Source: Tetracentron sinense
Taxonomy: Eukaryota > Streptophyta > Magnoliopsida > Trochodendrales > Trochodendraceae
Reading direction: 5' to 3'
Assembly: GCA_015143295.1 (NCBI GenBank)
Contig: CM026560.1
Coordinates: 9,116,501-9,180,500 of the forward strand
DNA: 64,000 nt
Shown here: positions 35,349 to 47,700 of the stretch, in pieces
Numbering within the stretch: position 1 is the first letter of the stretch
Layout: each line of letters begins with the position of its first letter
Notes under the pieces: generated by a model
Databases searched by the model: none
Seen by the model: the letters and a program-made list of their open reading frames with translations, nothing else
Told to the model about the DNA's origin: nothing
Made by a program: the position numbers and the translations under genes

Positions 35349-38300
35349 TTGACTTTGCTTCTCTTTGATTTTAGGATATAATCAAATTTTAATTATATCA
35401 AGAATGCCTCCCCTATGAATTTTGGTTACCCTAATGAATCAATCTTCTAGATTATTGATTATTGGATAATCATTTATTAGGGCTAAGGGATCCCTCTAAT
35501 TATTGAGGGAGAGATCAAACCCTTATAAATTAGTGTGATACTAATTTTGGTTTTGGGTTTTTTTAAAACATCTTTTCATAAGGGATAAGTATTTAGAGAT
35601 ATCTAAATCTTGATTATAGCCTTTAAGGATTTAGAGATCCTTTTTAGAATATTAAATTAAATTGTTTAATTTATTCTTGAGAGCCTAGGGCAGGTTTTCC
35701 CTTTGATTTAGACCACTTAGATACCCATTGATATTTGTGCTATATATATATGAGATTTTATTTATTAAATGTTAATTAATAAATCTCATGGTGTTTGACA
35801 CCCTTGCTCAAGCATTCTTGGAGATTAAAGCTTATTTCGATTAAAATTGATTCATGAATTTTCGGGTTTGTATTTGATTAGAAGAATCGATACAGTTTCG
35901 GTATTTTGGCCATAACTTTGTGACCGTAAGTTCAATTTAGGTCCGTTAGTACATCGTTTTGAAGCCGTCGAACAGATCTACAACTTTCATGAAATTTTTT
36001 TTTCCAGAATCCATCATTTTGAGGGTCAAAACATGAGTAGAAAATTTAAAGCGGGAAAAGGAGTTAACTAAATTAATTTTCTAAGAGGCTTTCAAATTTT
36101 TCCTAAATTCCATTATTTGATTTGGGAGCATAGGATGCTATTAAATCGTTTAATGGGCTATCAATTAATTAAATAGTTTAATTATTTGATTCGAGAGTAT
36201 GGGCTGAGATTTAATTAAATTGTTTCATTATCTGCTTCGAGTCCACAGGCTATCATTTAATTAAATGTTAATTATGATATCCTTTATGGTTCCCTAAAAA
36301 GTTTATGTGAATAATACAATAATTATTGTAGTTGATTTAGATCAATTACATGTGCTCAGAATGATTGACTATATAGTATTTATAAGTTTTTATTTGATTA
36401 ATAGTTAATCAAGTAATTACATAAATGCCATTGGTTGAGATACAGGGTTTTATCTCAAGTGAATTTTAATTGATAGAGATCAATTATTTTATGGACATTA
36501 AATACTATTGTTTAGGGTATTATTTTATTTAATTGTTAAATCAAATAATCCCTAAAGCAGTTGGTCCTTATGGGAAATTTTGATTTCACCTATTATTGAT
36601 TTTGAATTTATTTTTGGAATCAATATAAAGTGATATTAAAAATTAGCAATTTGCTGATTTTTTATTTTGGTCTTTTAATAGTTATTAGATCAAAATAGTA
36701 TGGAAGAGATTAGATCCCAAGCCTAGCTGAATTTAATATGGTGTTTTCTATTTGTTTATCAATTGAGGAATGTGAGGATGAATTTTAGGGTTAGATTAAT
36801 TTTTAGAGAAATTGTTTCTCTTAATGATTTTCCAAGCATTAAAGGAAAATTATTTTCTTTTAATGATGATCTAAAAGCCCTAAGAATTCATTCATGACAT
36901 ACTTGCTTTCTTTGCTCTAGGGTTTTTCTATTAAATGTTAATAGAGGCCTTAACTATATGGGAAAAAGTTTCCCTAAGGTTAGCAAAACTCTTGTTAAGG
37001 TTATGGACTTTCTAAGTAATTTGTCATGCCATATTATTATTCATAGTTGATGAATTGTTAATATATATTCTTGTTGAATGGTGGATGGGTTACATGATCA
37101 TGCCTTCTTCTCTCTCTATTCTCTTCTCTTTCTTCTTATGGGTTGTACTCCCCTTGAGCACCCGATTTTGGGTGGTTTCTCAAGGTTTCTTATTTTGAAT
37201 ATGATGTAATCTTAGTATTAGGAGTTGCTGATTTTTCTATGGAGAAATCGAATTGATGATAGAAGATGATGGTGATTGCATGGAGAATAAATCTTGGAAG
37301 GCGTACTACAAGAGTAGTTGTAGGATTTTTAAGATATCATGATCATGTTGACCCATTGTGCGGCTATATTATGTATTTCATGTGATGATTTGTTATAGCT
37401 TTTAGTTGCTTAGAAAAGTTCATAACCCTTGTGATAATGTGATTATCATTTTTGTGCAAATTTTGGATAATTGGATCAAACCCTACAATATGTGTTTTGA
37501 TGAAACATAAAAAGTTTATGTTTAAATAAAACACATTATTATTGCCCTTTTGGACGTGATGCATGTAGTCCACGTTGAAATTTTTACGTGGAATATGTTA
37601 CTTGCATGATTATGAGATAATTGTGTCTTAATTGACATAGATGTAAGCTAACAATATTCACGATTTTGGGAAGTACTTGAGTGACACTTATAGACCCTAG
37701 TAGAGGTCTTAGAGAGTTGTTTAAAGACTCCCATAATTTTTTTTTAGACTTAGGGTTGGTGAACCCTAATGTGCTGAAATTAATTCGTAGAGAATTAAAG
37801 GGTAATATAGTCTATTTTGATTTATGGGCTTTACTGATGCACATGGACACTTTATAATTGTTATTTTGGGCCCATGGTGCTTAGTATGACCAATGGTCCA
37901 TCATATGGATGAATGAACCATCTAAAGCCCACCGATGTTAAAATGACCTTTATACCCTTGGATTAGATCCATTAAGATTTCTGAGGCTAGTGGGAGTTCA
38001 TTGGAATTAGTTTGATCTAATTAAACAAAATTTGATTTATTATCATATGATGATTTTGTATATTGTTCTATGCATGTGACGCAATGATAAATATTGTGAA
38101 TACTTTTAATATATGCATTAGATGTATAATTTATTCATAATATTCTATTTTCTCTCAAGAAAAATATTAAGTGAATTAAATGGGCTTATCTATCCTACGG
38201 GATAATGTTGCCCTATGACCTTCCATTATCAATAAGACTAGGAATTAATTAACCTGAGTCTTGTCTCTCTGGAAGGAATTAGACATAATTCAATTTAAAT

Positions 38301-39004
38301 TAAATTCCTAGTGCTTTATTTCTATAGTAGATAGGAATGTGTATGGCCTGATAGGGAGTGTCAACTAGCATGGGACTATATTCCTACTTAATCATATGAC
38401 AACCGAGAATAATGGGTTTCACTTAACCAAGGAACATGACGGATGACATAGTAACAGTCATGTTGTCCTTGGAGGTCATAAGAAAATTGGGAATCACTGA
38501 TTTACATAAGGAGTTATGCATGAGATGTTCAGTGATGGTCAGTGATGGATAGCTACTATCCACTTTGTGGTGCATGTGTAATACTATCCTAGCATGGAAG
38601 ATTGCATGTGTATTATAAGGCACCCAATGCTCATCAGAAATATGAAGTAGCATATTTCCTAATTTTATAGATTAAGAGGTCTATGAAATTTGATTGAATT
38701 ATGAGTAATATCATCAAAGATGGAAAGCCCTGATCTACTGATATTATTATGTGTGAAATATTATGATGTATGTTTTATTGTCATGTCATTCTATAACCAC
38801 CTTTCCAAGACTTTAATGAGAATCTCTTGACCAATTCAAAGTGTTTAGAATGAAAAAAGAATCTCAAGTTTGTGCTTACTATCTAAAGAATTGCTCAAGT
38901 TCTCACTATTAATGGTAAATGTCATTTAAGATGTTTACATAATACAAAAGGACTGCTAGGCAACTTACTATATAAAAGGACAAGTGGACACCAAGTTGAC
39001 TAGG
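35349..39004 (+). other. non-coding left interior of the old Copia element
   Basis: 3.66 kb of AT-rich sequence with no gag, protease or integrase motif in any frame. At about 35855-36050 it holds a block (TTCGGGTTTGTATTTGATTA, GAATCGATACAG, AGATCTACAACTTTCATGAA, GGGTCAAAAC) that also occurs at 63455-63655 inside an LTR. Since gag/pol should start here, the element was either a non-autonomous form or has lost its gag-pol to decay or replacement. Confidence 0.65.
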
Positions 39005-40095
39005 TGTAAATTCCTAAGTAGGTGTTGGCAAATTCCGTAATCATTAGATAGGTCATGTGAGTCGAGTCGTGTTCAACTTGTCAGAAGAGAAGAGCTAAAG
39101 CATCAAGAAGATTGAAGAAAGTGAAGAAAAAGCTCCTACTCTGGATCTAGAAAGGTAATTGACTTAGAGACCCCTACCTAGGTTGGATTTGACTTAGATA
39201 ACTCTAAACATACCTAGGAGGATAGTTTTAAACCTAACAAAGTTGTTTGATCTTAGTTGAATCAAATAAACATCAAATGTAATATGGTTTGAAAAAATTA
39301 TGTCTCAACCGATCGCTCGGTGTTGAGACCGATCGATCGGTGACCTACCGAGCGATCGATGGCTATCGACTGGACAAAAAATGTAACGCCCCAAAATACC
39401 CCCTAGGAGTTTAGGGATATTTTAGGTGTCACACTACGTACCTATCAAACCATCCTGTAATGCACAAGATAAAATACAGTACTAACAACGATAATCAGAG
39501 CGCGGAAGCTAACATATATACGGAAGCGTAAACAAATTTTCATTTCTTCTGATGATCCAAAATAGTATTCCAAGTTAACATAAATACAAGACATGTCTAA
39601 GTCTAAGGTGGACAGGCCCACCTATCAAAGTATCAAAATACACAAGACCCTCTCATACTCTCCCCTCAACAGTAGTCGAGGTATGGCCACGTATCGAGGT
39701 CTCGGTTCGCCTGAGACTGTAATGGAATAGCCGGCTCTCTCTCCTCTATATACTCTTCCTCGACCCAAGGCTCCGGGTCGAGGGCTCCCTCAGTACCTGC
39801 CGACATGAAAGTACGGCTGAGCATGGCATACTCAGCGAGTACAAGCTACTAGCAGACCATAACAATAATAAAACACACAATAGTAATATCATACAAGCAG
39901 TAATAGAAACATCACAAAAGAAACAGTATAAGGCATGATACAATACAAGCATCCTGACATACGTACATGAATGCGAAAACGCCGATAAAACTCATGCTTG
40001 AAAACCCCTGTCATGTCCCGGTATGCCTCGTAGAAATCATGTATGCGTGCATGCATGAATGCATGATCATCATCTTGTAAACCTCCATCTTGTAA

Positions 40096-40430
40096 CTTGT
40101 GAGCCAGAGGCTAGCACCCGAATCTCCCTGGGCTGCCAACCTCCTTGATATGCAATGCACTTGTGAGCCAGAGGCTAGCACCCGAATGTCCCTGGGCTAC
40201 CAACCTCCTTGTTATGAAATGCATGGTTTTCTTGTGAGCCAGAGGTTAGCACCCGAATGTCCCTGGGCTACCAACCTCCTTGTTATGAAATGCATGGTTT
40301 TCTTGTGAGCCAGAGGTTAGCACCCGAATCTCCCTGGGCTACCAACCTCCTTGATATGCAATGCACTTATGAGCCAGAGGCTAGCACCCGAATCCTCCCT
40401 GGGCTACCAACCTCCTTGACATGCAATATT
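40096..40430. repeat. minisatellite, five copies of a 64-70 bp unit
   Basis: Each unit begins CTTGTGAGCCAGAGG, runs through TAGCACCCGAAT and CCTGGGCTACCAACCTCCTTG and ends with a variable ATGNAATGCA linker. Units start near 40096, 40160, 40230, 40299 and 40366. The short plus-strand ORFs here are by-products of the repeat. Confidence 0.93.
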
Positions 40431-41407
40431 TTCTTGTTGTTTATTATATGCACATGCTCTTGAAATCTCGGTTCATGCTATCATGCGTGCTCGTGTACGT
40501 GTCCATAGTGACAATCATGATAATGGGAATAACCAAGATATGACATTACAATTCAATTCATGATATGAACATCGGTAACATAAGTAGTTTGCATAACATT
40601 TGATCAATTTATCATTTATAAGAACGCATGCATAAAACCCATTTCTATATTCTTCATTGAGATCATTTATTCATAGTTTAGGTATTTTGTCAAACACTTT
40701 CATACATTATTCCTTAGTAGTTTATCTCCTTCTTTTTAATGCATATTTTCCATTCAATCACACAATGGTAGGTTTGTTATTTGTACTATGCCCATCCTCC
40801 ATTTTCCAATCCACAACCCACACATCATACATCACACATTCGGCATCCAATCGCCATATCCAACCTCCATCCAAGCATCCCTACCCTTTCTTTATCTTGT
40901 TTATATTTATTATAGATGACACATTTTGCAAGGAATAAAACATACTAACAGGAATCATATTTCATAAGGAAAACCTAGATTTATTGCTAGGGTAAGTTAG
41001 TAGGGTGTACTAACCTTGCTCAAGGCTTGATCCTTGGTGGGAAACTTGATTGAAGCTCCAACTTGAAAGAAGAACACCTTTGCTTGAAGGATACTTGAGT
41101 TGGTGAAGAAACCCCTTTCAAAACGTGCTTGGGTTGCTGCCCTAGCTTGGAGAACGCTCTCCACGAGTGCTTGAGCCGTGATCTTGGAGAAAAACCGGAC
41201 TTGAAGTGATCTAGGGTCTCAAAACCCCTTTGATTCTTCTCCAAAAGCAAAACCCTAGCTTAGGAAACCCTTTCTCCTCTCTTCTAATCCCCCAAATCCT
41301 CTAAGTGTTGAGAATGAGCCCTAAAGGCTCGGGTTAAACTCTCAAGGTAAGAGTGAACCGACCAAAAGACCATAATACCCTTACTGAAATTTCTGCAAAA
41401 ACGCGAG

Positions 41408-41712
41408 TGCCGAATACGTTGAGCTGTGAATAGTGCCGAACACGTTGTGCTGTGAATAGTGCCGAACACGTTGTGCTGTGAATAGTGTTGAACACGTTGT
41501 GCTGTGAATAGTGTTGAACACGTTGTGCTGTGAATAGTGCCAAACACGTTGTACTGTGAATAGTGTTGAACACGTTGTGCTGTGAATAGTGTTGAACACG
41601 TTGTGCTGTGAATAGTGCCAAACACGTTGTGCTGTGAATAGTGCCGAACACGTTGTGCTGTGAATAGTGCCAAACACGTTGTGCTGTGAATAGTGTTGAA
41701 CACGTTGTCACG
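41408..41712. repeat. 26 bp tandem array, eleven full copies plus a partial one
   Basis: The unit is G(CC/TT)(G/A)AACACGTTGTG followed by CTGTGAATAGT. Variants alternate among GCCGAAC, GTTGAAC and GCCAAAC, suggesting higher-order duplication. Beyond it (41713-41865) come further ACAACGT/ACGTTGT inverted words. It occupies the same U3 place as the palindromic arrays of sister LTRs. The long minus-strand ORFs across it in several frames exist only because the 26 bp unit lacks stops there. Confidence 0.95.
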
Positions 41713-42180
41713 TTGTGTTGTGCATAGTGCTGAGCTCGTTGTTCGTTGTCTTATGTACAACGTGCCCGTCGTGAGCTGTACAACGTACACGTTGTTTACT
41801 GTACAACGTACCCGTTGTCTGTTGCACAATGGATGCACAACGTATACGTTATCAGAGCTAGAGCTACGTTATCAGAGTACGTCCTTAGTGCCTTCCGAGC
41901 TACGTCCTTAGTGCCTTCCGAGTTACGATTGCCTGCAGGTCCAGACTGTTTTGGCCATATCTTTTGACTCGTTCGTCCGATTTTGACGATTCAACTTGCG
42001 TTGGGTTCGTACTTCGAAAAGAAATATTTTTGGCATTTCGGAATTTCCGATTTCTCCCTTATTTATTAATTAGACTATGAGGAAGGCCAAGTAGCTACGA
42101 AAACGGTATTCATTAAGTGTAGAAAAATCCGGGGTGCTACAAAAAATTTGTATGGGGTATTTTTTCAGAGAGATGATTTT

Positions 42181-42266
42181 CAACCGCTCGATCGGTTATG
42201 AGCACCGATCGATCCGTTTTGGACCGAGCGATCGGTAATGTGCACCGATCGATCGGTCCCCGTAAA
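42181..42266 (+). promoter_or_regulatory. U3 palindromic words of the Copia 5' LTR (right part), TATA at 42306
   Basis: CCGCTCGATCGGTT, CACCGATCGATCCG, ACCGAGCGATCGGT and ACCGATCGATCGGT in a row, then TATATAAAC 40 bp on. The left half of the same array is at 39308-39373, now separated by the nested solo LTR. Confidence 0.8.
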
Positions 42267-42996
42267 AAGAATTTTTTAATTTTTCTGGATTCTTTTTTTA
42301 AATCCTATATAAACAACTTTTTGGAGACCTAATTCGTATCTTTGTTTATTTTTGAAAGAGTAGAGGTCTGAGAAACTCCTCTAGGGTTTTTCCTATTGTT
42401 CTTATTAGATCTTTGTTGATCCCTCCTCTTTCTTTGATCCTAGAGAATGCAAGTATAGATCTAAACCTTTGATCTTGCATTGTGTGATCTCAGATCTATA
42501 TGAGATCCCTCTAGGGTTTGAAACTTCCTAAATTGATTCACAACCCTACACCTTGTGTGTGTGTCCGGTGTTTGATCCGGAGCCTTCGTGGAAGGAAATC
42601 GATCGTGTGTGATCGTGTTTTTTGAAGTAGCTTGAGAAGATTTGGTCTGTGTGGAACCGAAGCTGCTACGGTGGAGATCGAACCTGTTGGTTTGTGGAAA
42701 TCAAGAGTAAGAGTCTATACCTAGGAACATCGTTTCTGTTTTGGTAAGGTCTTGTCTTGTACTTGATATCTTTTCATAGTGAAGTTTATTGCTGGACGAG
42801 GTACCGTGGTTTTTTTCCCGTTAGGGTTTTCCACGTAAAAATCTTCTGTGTTTGATTTGTGTGGATTGTCTGAGTGAATTATTCATTGATTTCTAAACAT
42901 ATTAATACAAAAATTAAAATTGGTTAGAAATTATTAGATAGACCTATTCACCCCCCCTCTAGGTCTTAGAGATCATTGATCTGGATAAATTTCAAT

Positions 42997-43008
42997 TGGT
43001 ATCAGAGC
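42997..43008 (+). other. primer-binding site of the SIRE-like element
   Basis: TGGTATCAGAGC, complementary to initiator tRNA-Met, two bases after the LTR end. Confidence 0.93.
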
Positions 43009-43061
43009 TTGTTCACTGATAAGGCTAATCCCTTAAGTTTGATCCTGTATTATCCGTGATC

Positions 43062-44388
43062 ATGAGTACTCTAAGAGAAGGTGGATCCGTCTCTCGTCCC
43101 CCACTTTTTGATGGGAATAATTATGCATACTGGAAAGCTAGAATGAGAGCCTTTCTCAAATCAATTGACGAGAGAATTTGGATGTCTATACAGAATGGGT
43201 GGACTACGCCCATAAACACTATAGGTGATTTGACTGTCGTCAAATATTATAATGAATGGACCAGAGAAGAGCTTGAGTCGAGTGGATGGAACACTAAAGG
43301 TCTCAATGCTATCTTTACCGCAGTCACTGCTGAGGAATTCAGACGAATTTCTTCATGTGAAACAGCAAAGGAGGCTTGGGACATTCTTGAAATTACCCAT
43401 GAGGGTACTACCACTGTTAAAATCTCAAAACTCCAAATGTTAACCACCAAATTTGAACATTTAAACATGGATGACAATGACACTTTTGATGAATTCTATG
43501 CAAAACTTAGTGACATTGTCAACGCTAGTTTCAATTTAGGTGAGAAAATATCTGAGTCCAAAATAGTTAGAAAAGTCCTTAGATGTCTCCCTGAGAGATT
43601 TCAACCCAAAGTCACTGCAATCGAAGAGAGTAAAAATGTTGACTCTCTAAAGATTGAGGAATTGGTTGGTTCACTCCAAACCTATGAACTCAATCTCCGT
43701 CCATCCAAGAAGAACAAATCTTTAGTCTTGAAATCCATCAAGGAATCTTTGGATGAGGATGACAGTGATGGAGATATGAATGAGGAAGAAATGGCTCTCT
43801 TCGTTAAAAAATTTTGAAAAATTTTTAGAACGAAAAAGAGGTTCAATCCCAAACAGGGAGGAAAATCTTTTGAGAAGTCAAAGTCTAAGCCCTGGGAAAA
43901 CAAGAAAAATTCCAAGAGTGGCGACAAGAAATCCCAAGGTGTTCAATGTTATGAATGCCATGGCTTCGGTCATATTTCACCTAATTTCCCTAACAAGAAG
44001 AAGAGTAAGGGCAAGGTGATGAATGCCTATTGGGATGACAGTGATTCCGAGAATGAAGAATTGGACAGTTCCTCTTCAAGTGAAGATACTGGAAATCATA
44101 CGACTTTCACTGTTTCCCTTTCTAGGATTCTTGAGACTACCTCTGCGGTTGATGAAAAGGATAGAAGTGATGAGAGTGTTCATACTGAGTCTAGTGATGA
44201 CATACAGAAGAGTCAAACTGACTCTGAAAGTGATGAAGATTTGAAAACAACTTATGATAAGTTGTATGCTGAAAGTTTGAAGCTGACTAAAACAAAAATC
44301 TCCTTGAGCAAAAAACTCAAAATCATTCAAAATGAAAGAGATTCTTGTAAACTAGTAGCAGAAGAGAAGAGTGCTCTAGTTAGTCAAT
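43062..44388 (+). pseudogene. Copia gag, N-terminal part, with in-frame stop
   Basis: Starts MSTLREGGSVSRPPLFDG, 54 bp past the PBS. The UBN2/DUF4219-type capsid block covers about residues 15-230 (NYAYWKARMRAFLKSIDERI, FDEFYAKLSDIVNASFNLGE, LPERFQPKVTAIEE). TGA at 43815-43817 interrupts the frame after FVKKF; the minus-strand relative reads a sense codon there. The same frame then resumes into a zinc knuckle CYECHGFGHISPNF near 43945, where the last cysteine is phenylalanine, so it should bind zinc poorly. The acidic Ser-rich linker (DSDSENEELDSSSSSED) ends at the junction TGA 44388-44390 made by the tandem duplication. Confidence 0.9.
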
Positions 44389-44734
44389 GATTCCGAGAAT
44401 GAAGAATCAGACAGTTCCTCTTCAAGTGAAGATACTGAAAATCATATGGTGTTTACTGTTTCCCTTTCTGGAATTCTTGAGACTACCTCTGCGGTTGATG
44501 AAAAGGATAGAAGTGATGAGAGTGTTCATACTGAGTCTAGTGATGACATACAGAAGAGTCAAACTGACTCTGAAAGTGATGAAGATTTGAAAACAACTTA
44601 TGATAAGTTGTATGCTGAAAGTTTGAAACTGACTAAAACAAAAATCTCTTTAAGCAAAAAACTCAAAATCATTCAAATTATAAGAGATACTTGTAAACTA
44701 GTAGCAGAAGAGAAGAGTGCTCTAGTTAGTCAGT
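44043..44734 (+). repeat. 346 bp tandem duplication within gag
   Basis: Copies 44043-44388 and 44389-44734 differ at only about a dozen positions. 346 is not a multiple of three: gag before it is in one frame (that of 43062) and the rest of gag-pol in the next; removing one copy returns both to a single frame. The duplication also creates the stop at the junction. It lies in a low-complexity acidic and coiled-coil region. Confidence 0.93.
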
Positions 44735-47700
44735 TGGAAAATGAAAAAGAAGCATTTGTTATGAAAGTTTAATGTCTTTTGGAAGAGAATGTCTCATTGA
44801 CTAATGTGGTCAGAAAATTAGAAGTTGAAAGAGACACTTCCATGAAAGAAATTGAAGAGTTAAGAACTCTGCAAATGGAGCTGGAAACTTTTAAAGACTC
44901 TCTTGTTGATAAGGTGAAATTTCTTGAAAAAGAACATCAAATTACCCTTAAAGACAAGACTGACTTGATTCAGAAGGTCTATACTCTTGAAAAATAAGTA
45001 AGAATGTTTGGTAACACTAGCTGCCTAGATGAATTAGTTAGAAAATATGGGTCAAATTCGAGTAGATCTGGGATAGGACATGCTGACACACCAGCTGGTC
45101 CTTTAGCTGTTGGTACAATGGCTAGTGCAGTGTTTGAGCCAATACATTCTGATCCTAAAGTGAATATACCTTCTACATCAAGTACTAAGGTTTATACAAA
45201 ATTTGTAAAGCCTAGAAATACAGCTCCTAGAGTGAATGCTATGAGGAATCAAATTCCTTTTAGAAGAAATCCTCCTCCTCTCCCAAGATTCATACTCACA
45301 TGTCACTTTTGTGGTGTGATAGGTCACATTCGACCAAATTGTAATGCTTTTAGGAGAGCTCCCCAAAATGGTTCATGGAACCAAAATCAATGTCAAGGAT
45401 CTCTTCAAAGGCAGATTCATGTTCTGGCTGAAAAGTCTAGAATTTTGAGCGAAGATGTTAATAGAATTGCTCAAATCTCTATGACAAGAACTGGTCAATT
45501 TATTCCAAATGATTATTCAAGAGGAAAGAATTTGACTAATCAAAAAGCTAGAACTGAACAAAATAGGAAAAGGTCAAGGAGGACAAAAAGGAAAAAGGTT
45601 TCAAATACACAGTTTAATGATCAAAGATCTAAACAAAATTTAAAGACTGTGTATGTAAGAAAGGATGACCTTAAGTGCTTCGTCATTCACACAGCCTTGA
45701 AAGCCCAAAACACAGAAATGTGGTATTTCGACAGTGGGTGTTCTCGGCATATGACAGGTAACAAGTCCTTATTTACTCAATTTGAGGACTGTCCAGATGG
45801 GACTGTTACATTTGGTGATGGAAGCAAGTCTTTAGTCAAAGGGAAGGGTATCATCGATTCACCAGGCATACCAAAATTGAAAGATGCCTTGTTTGTTGAA
45901 GGACTGAAAGCTAATTTAATTAGCATAAGTCAACTATGTGATGATAACCATGCTGTGCACTTTACCCAAAATAAATGCTTAGTCATTAATGGTAAAGGTA
46001 AGTGTGTTCTAGAAGGGTTAAGAACCACTGACAATTGCTACGGCTTAATTCCCAGTCCTAATCCCTCAAATGTCTGTTATAAGACTAAAATTGAGGAGGT
46101 TGATTTGTGGCACTGAAGACTAGGTCACATGAACTTCAAAGACCTATGTAAAATCTCTAAGCAAGAGCTTGTAAGAGGTGTTCCCAAACTAGGAAAGCCT
46201 TCTACTGCTGTGTGTGGGCCATGCCAAATTGGTAAACAAATTAGAACCCCACATAAGAAGACTTCAAGTATTGCTACTTCATATCCACTGGAATTAATTC
46301 ATATGGATCTTATGGGTCCTACAAGAACTAAAAGCCTAGGTGGAAAGCGATACATCCTAGTCATGGTTGATGATTTCTCAAGAATGTCATGGGTGGCATT
46401 TATAAGAGAGAAATCCGATGCTTTTGACAATTTCAAAAGTATTTGCTTGAAAATTCAAAATGAGAAAAGATGCCCAATCACTCGAATTCGAAGTGATCAT
46501 GGAAAGGAGTTTGAAAACTCTAAGTACAATGACTTTTGTGTTGAGTCGGGTATCAAACATGAATTTTCTGCACCTATTACACCTCAGCAGAATGGTGTAG
46601 TAGAGAGGAAGAACAGGGTTCTCCAAGAAATGGCTAGAGTTATGCTTCATAGCAACAATCTAGCTTCTCATTTCTGGGCTGAGGCAGTTAACACTGCTTG
46701 CTATATAGTTAATAGAGTTTTTGTAAGACCTGGAACAAGGAAAACCCCATATGAGTTGTGGAATAACAAGAAACCCAGTGTCAAGTACTTTCGAGAATTC
46801 GAAAGTAAATGCTATATCCTTAAGGATAGAGAGCAACTGGGTAAATTTGAATCCCGGAGTGATGAAGGGATATTTCTTGGATATTCCACCAACAGTAGAG
46901 CTTATCGAGTGTACAACTTGAGAACCTCTACGATTATGGAGTCCATAAATGTAGTTGTTGATGACTCCGGTGTTGAAAATGTGCAACTTGAGGATGATGA
47001 AAGTGCTGAAAATGAAAATGTTGAAACTGTTTCAACTCCACCTATAAATAAGAAATCATCTCCATTAAAACCTACACATTTTAGGGTCATGAGTCCTCAC
47101 ACCCCCACTGATATAATTGGTGATCTTGAAAGTGGAGTGAGAACGAGGAAACAAATTGAAAATGAAGTTAGCTACATTTGCTATACTTTATCTTTTGAAC
47201 CCAAGAATGTAGCTGAAGCTCTTGCAGATGATAATTGGATAAATGCAATGCAAGAAGAGTTACTTCAGTTTACTAGGAATGATGTTTGGTATTTAGTACC
47301 TAGGCTTAACAATACAAATGTGATTGGTACCAAATGGATTTTCAAGAACAAATCTGATGAAAAAGGTACTATCATAAGAAATAAGGCTAGGTTAGTTGCA
47401 CAAGGATACACCCAAATTGAAGGTATTGACTTCGATGAAACGTTTGCTCCTGTAGCCAGGCTAGAATCAATAAGAATTCTTCTAGCTGTGGCTTGCCATA
47501 TGAAATTCAAACTTTTTCACATGGATGTTAAGAGTGCCTTTCTGAATGGCATTCTACAGGAGGAAGTCTATGTGGAACAACCAAAAGGGTTTGAAGATCC
47601 ACATCACCTTGATCAAGTCTATCAGTTAAAAATGGCTCTCTATGGTTTAAAGCAAGCTCCAAGAGCTTAGTATGAGAGGCTGACTACTCTCTTGGAAAAC

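Larger units (their letters stand above)
39382..42141 (-). mobile_element. solo gypsy LTR nested in the Copia 5' LTR, TSD AAAAA
   Basis: Plus-strand edges TGTAACGCCCCAAAATACC and CCGGGGTGCTACA; flanks AAAAA on both sides (39377-39381 and 42142-42146). Read on the minus strand it starts TGTAGCACCCCGGATTTTTC, almost the same start as the solo LTR at 11470, so they share a family. It carries the GACTCGTTCGTCCGATTTTG module (41957-41976), a 26 bp tandem array in its U3 half (41408-41712), a 64-70 bp minisatellite (40096-40430) and the ACTCAGCGAGTACAAGC block. No coding. Confidence 0.92.
39005..42994 (+). repeat. 5' LTR of the SIRE-like Copia element, interrupted
   Basis: TGTAAATTCC...AAATTTCA, two bases before the PBS. 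The LTR proper (39005-39381 and 42147-42994, about 1.22 kb) matches 52025-53234. It is interrupted exactly in its palindromic array by the solo LTR 39382-42141. TATATAAAC at 42306 is its TATA box; GAAAAACCCTAACGGG-type splice or leader sequence follows near 42820. Confidence 0.93.

Noticed and set aside
40096-41712. CRISPR-like appearance of regularly spaced repeats
   Set aside because: The units are head-to-tail tandem repeats without unique spacers, in a plant LTR; there is no cas gene.
41284-41838. Long minus-strand ORFs (up to 184 codons) with a repeating HSTTC-A-LFTAQR-like peptide
   Set aside because: Produced by the 26 bp tandem array, which lacks stops in several frames at once; three overlapping frames are all open, so it is not a gene.
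42997-43008. tRNA gene suggested by tRNA-Met complementarity
   Set aside because: It is only the 12-base primer-binding site; no cloverleaf flanks it. The same holds for 22081, 35336 and 62704.
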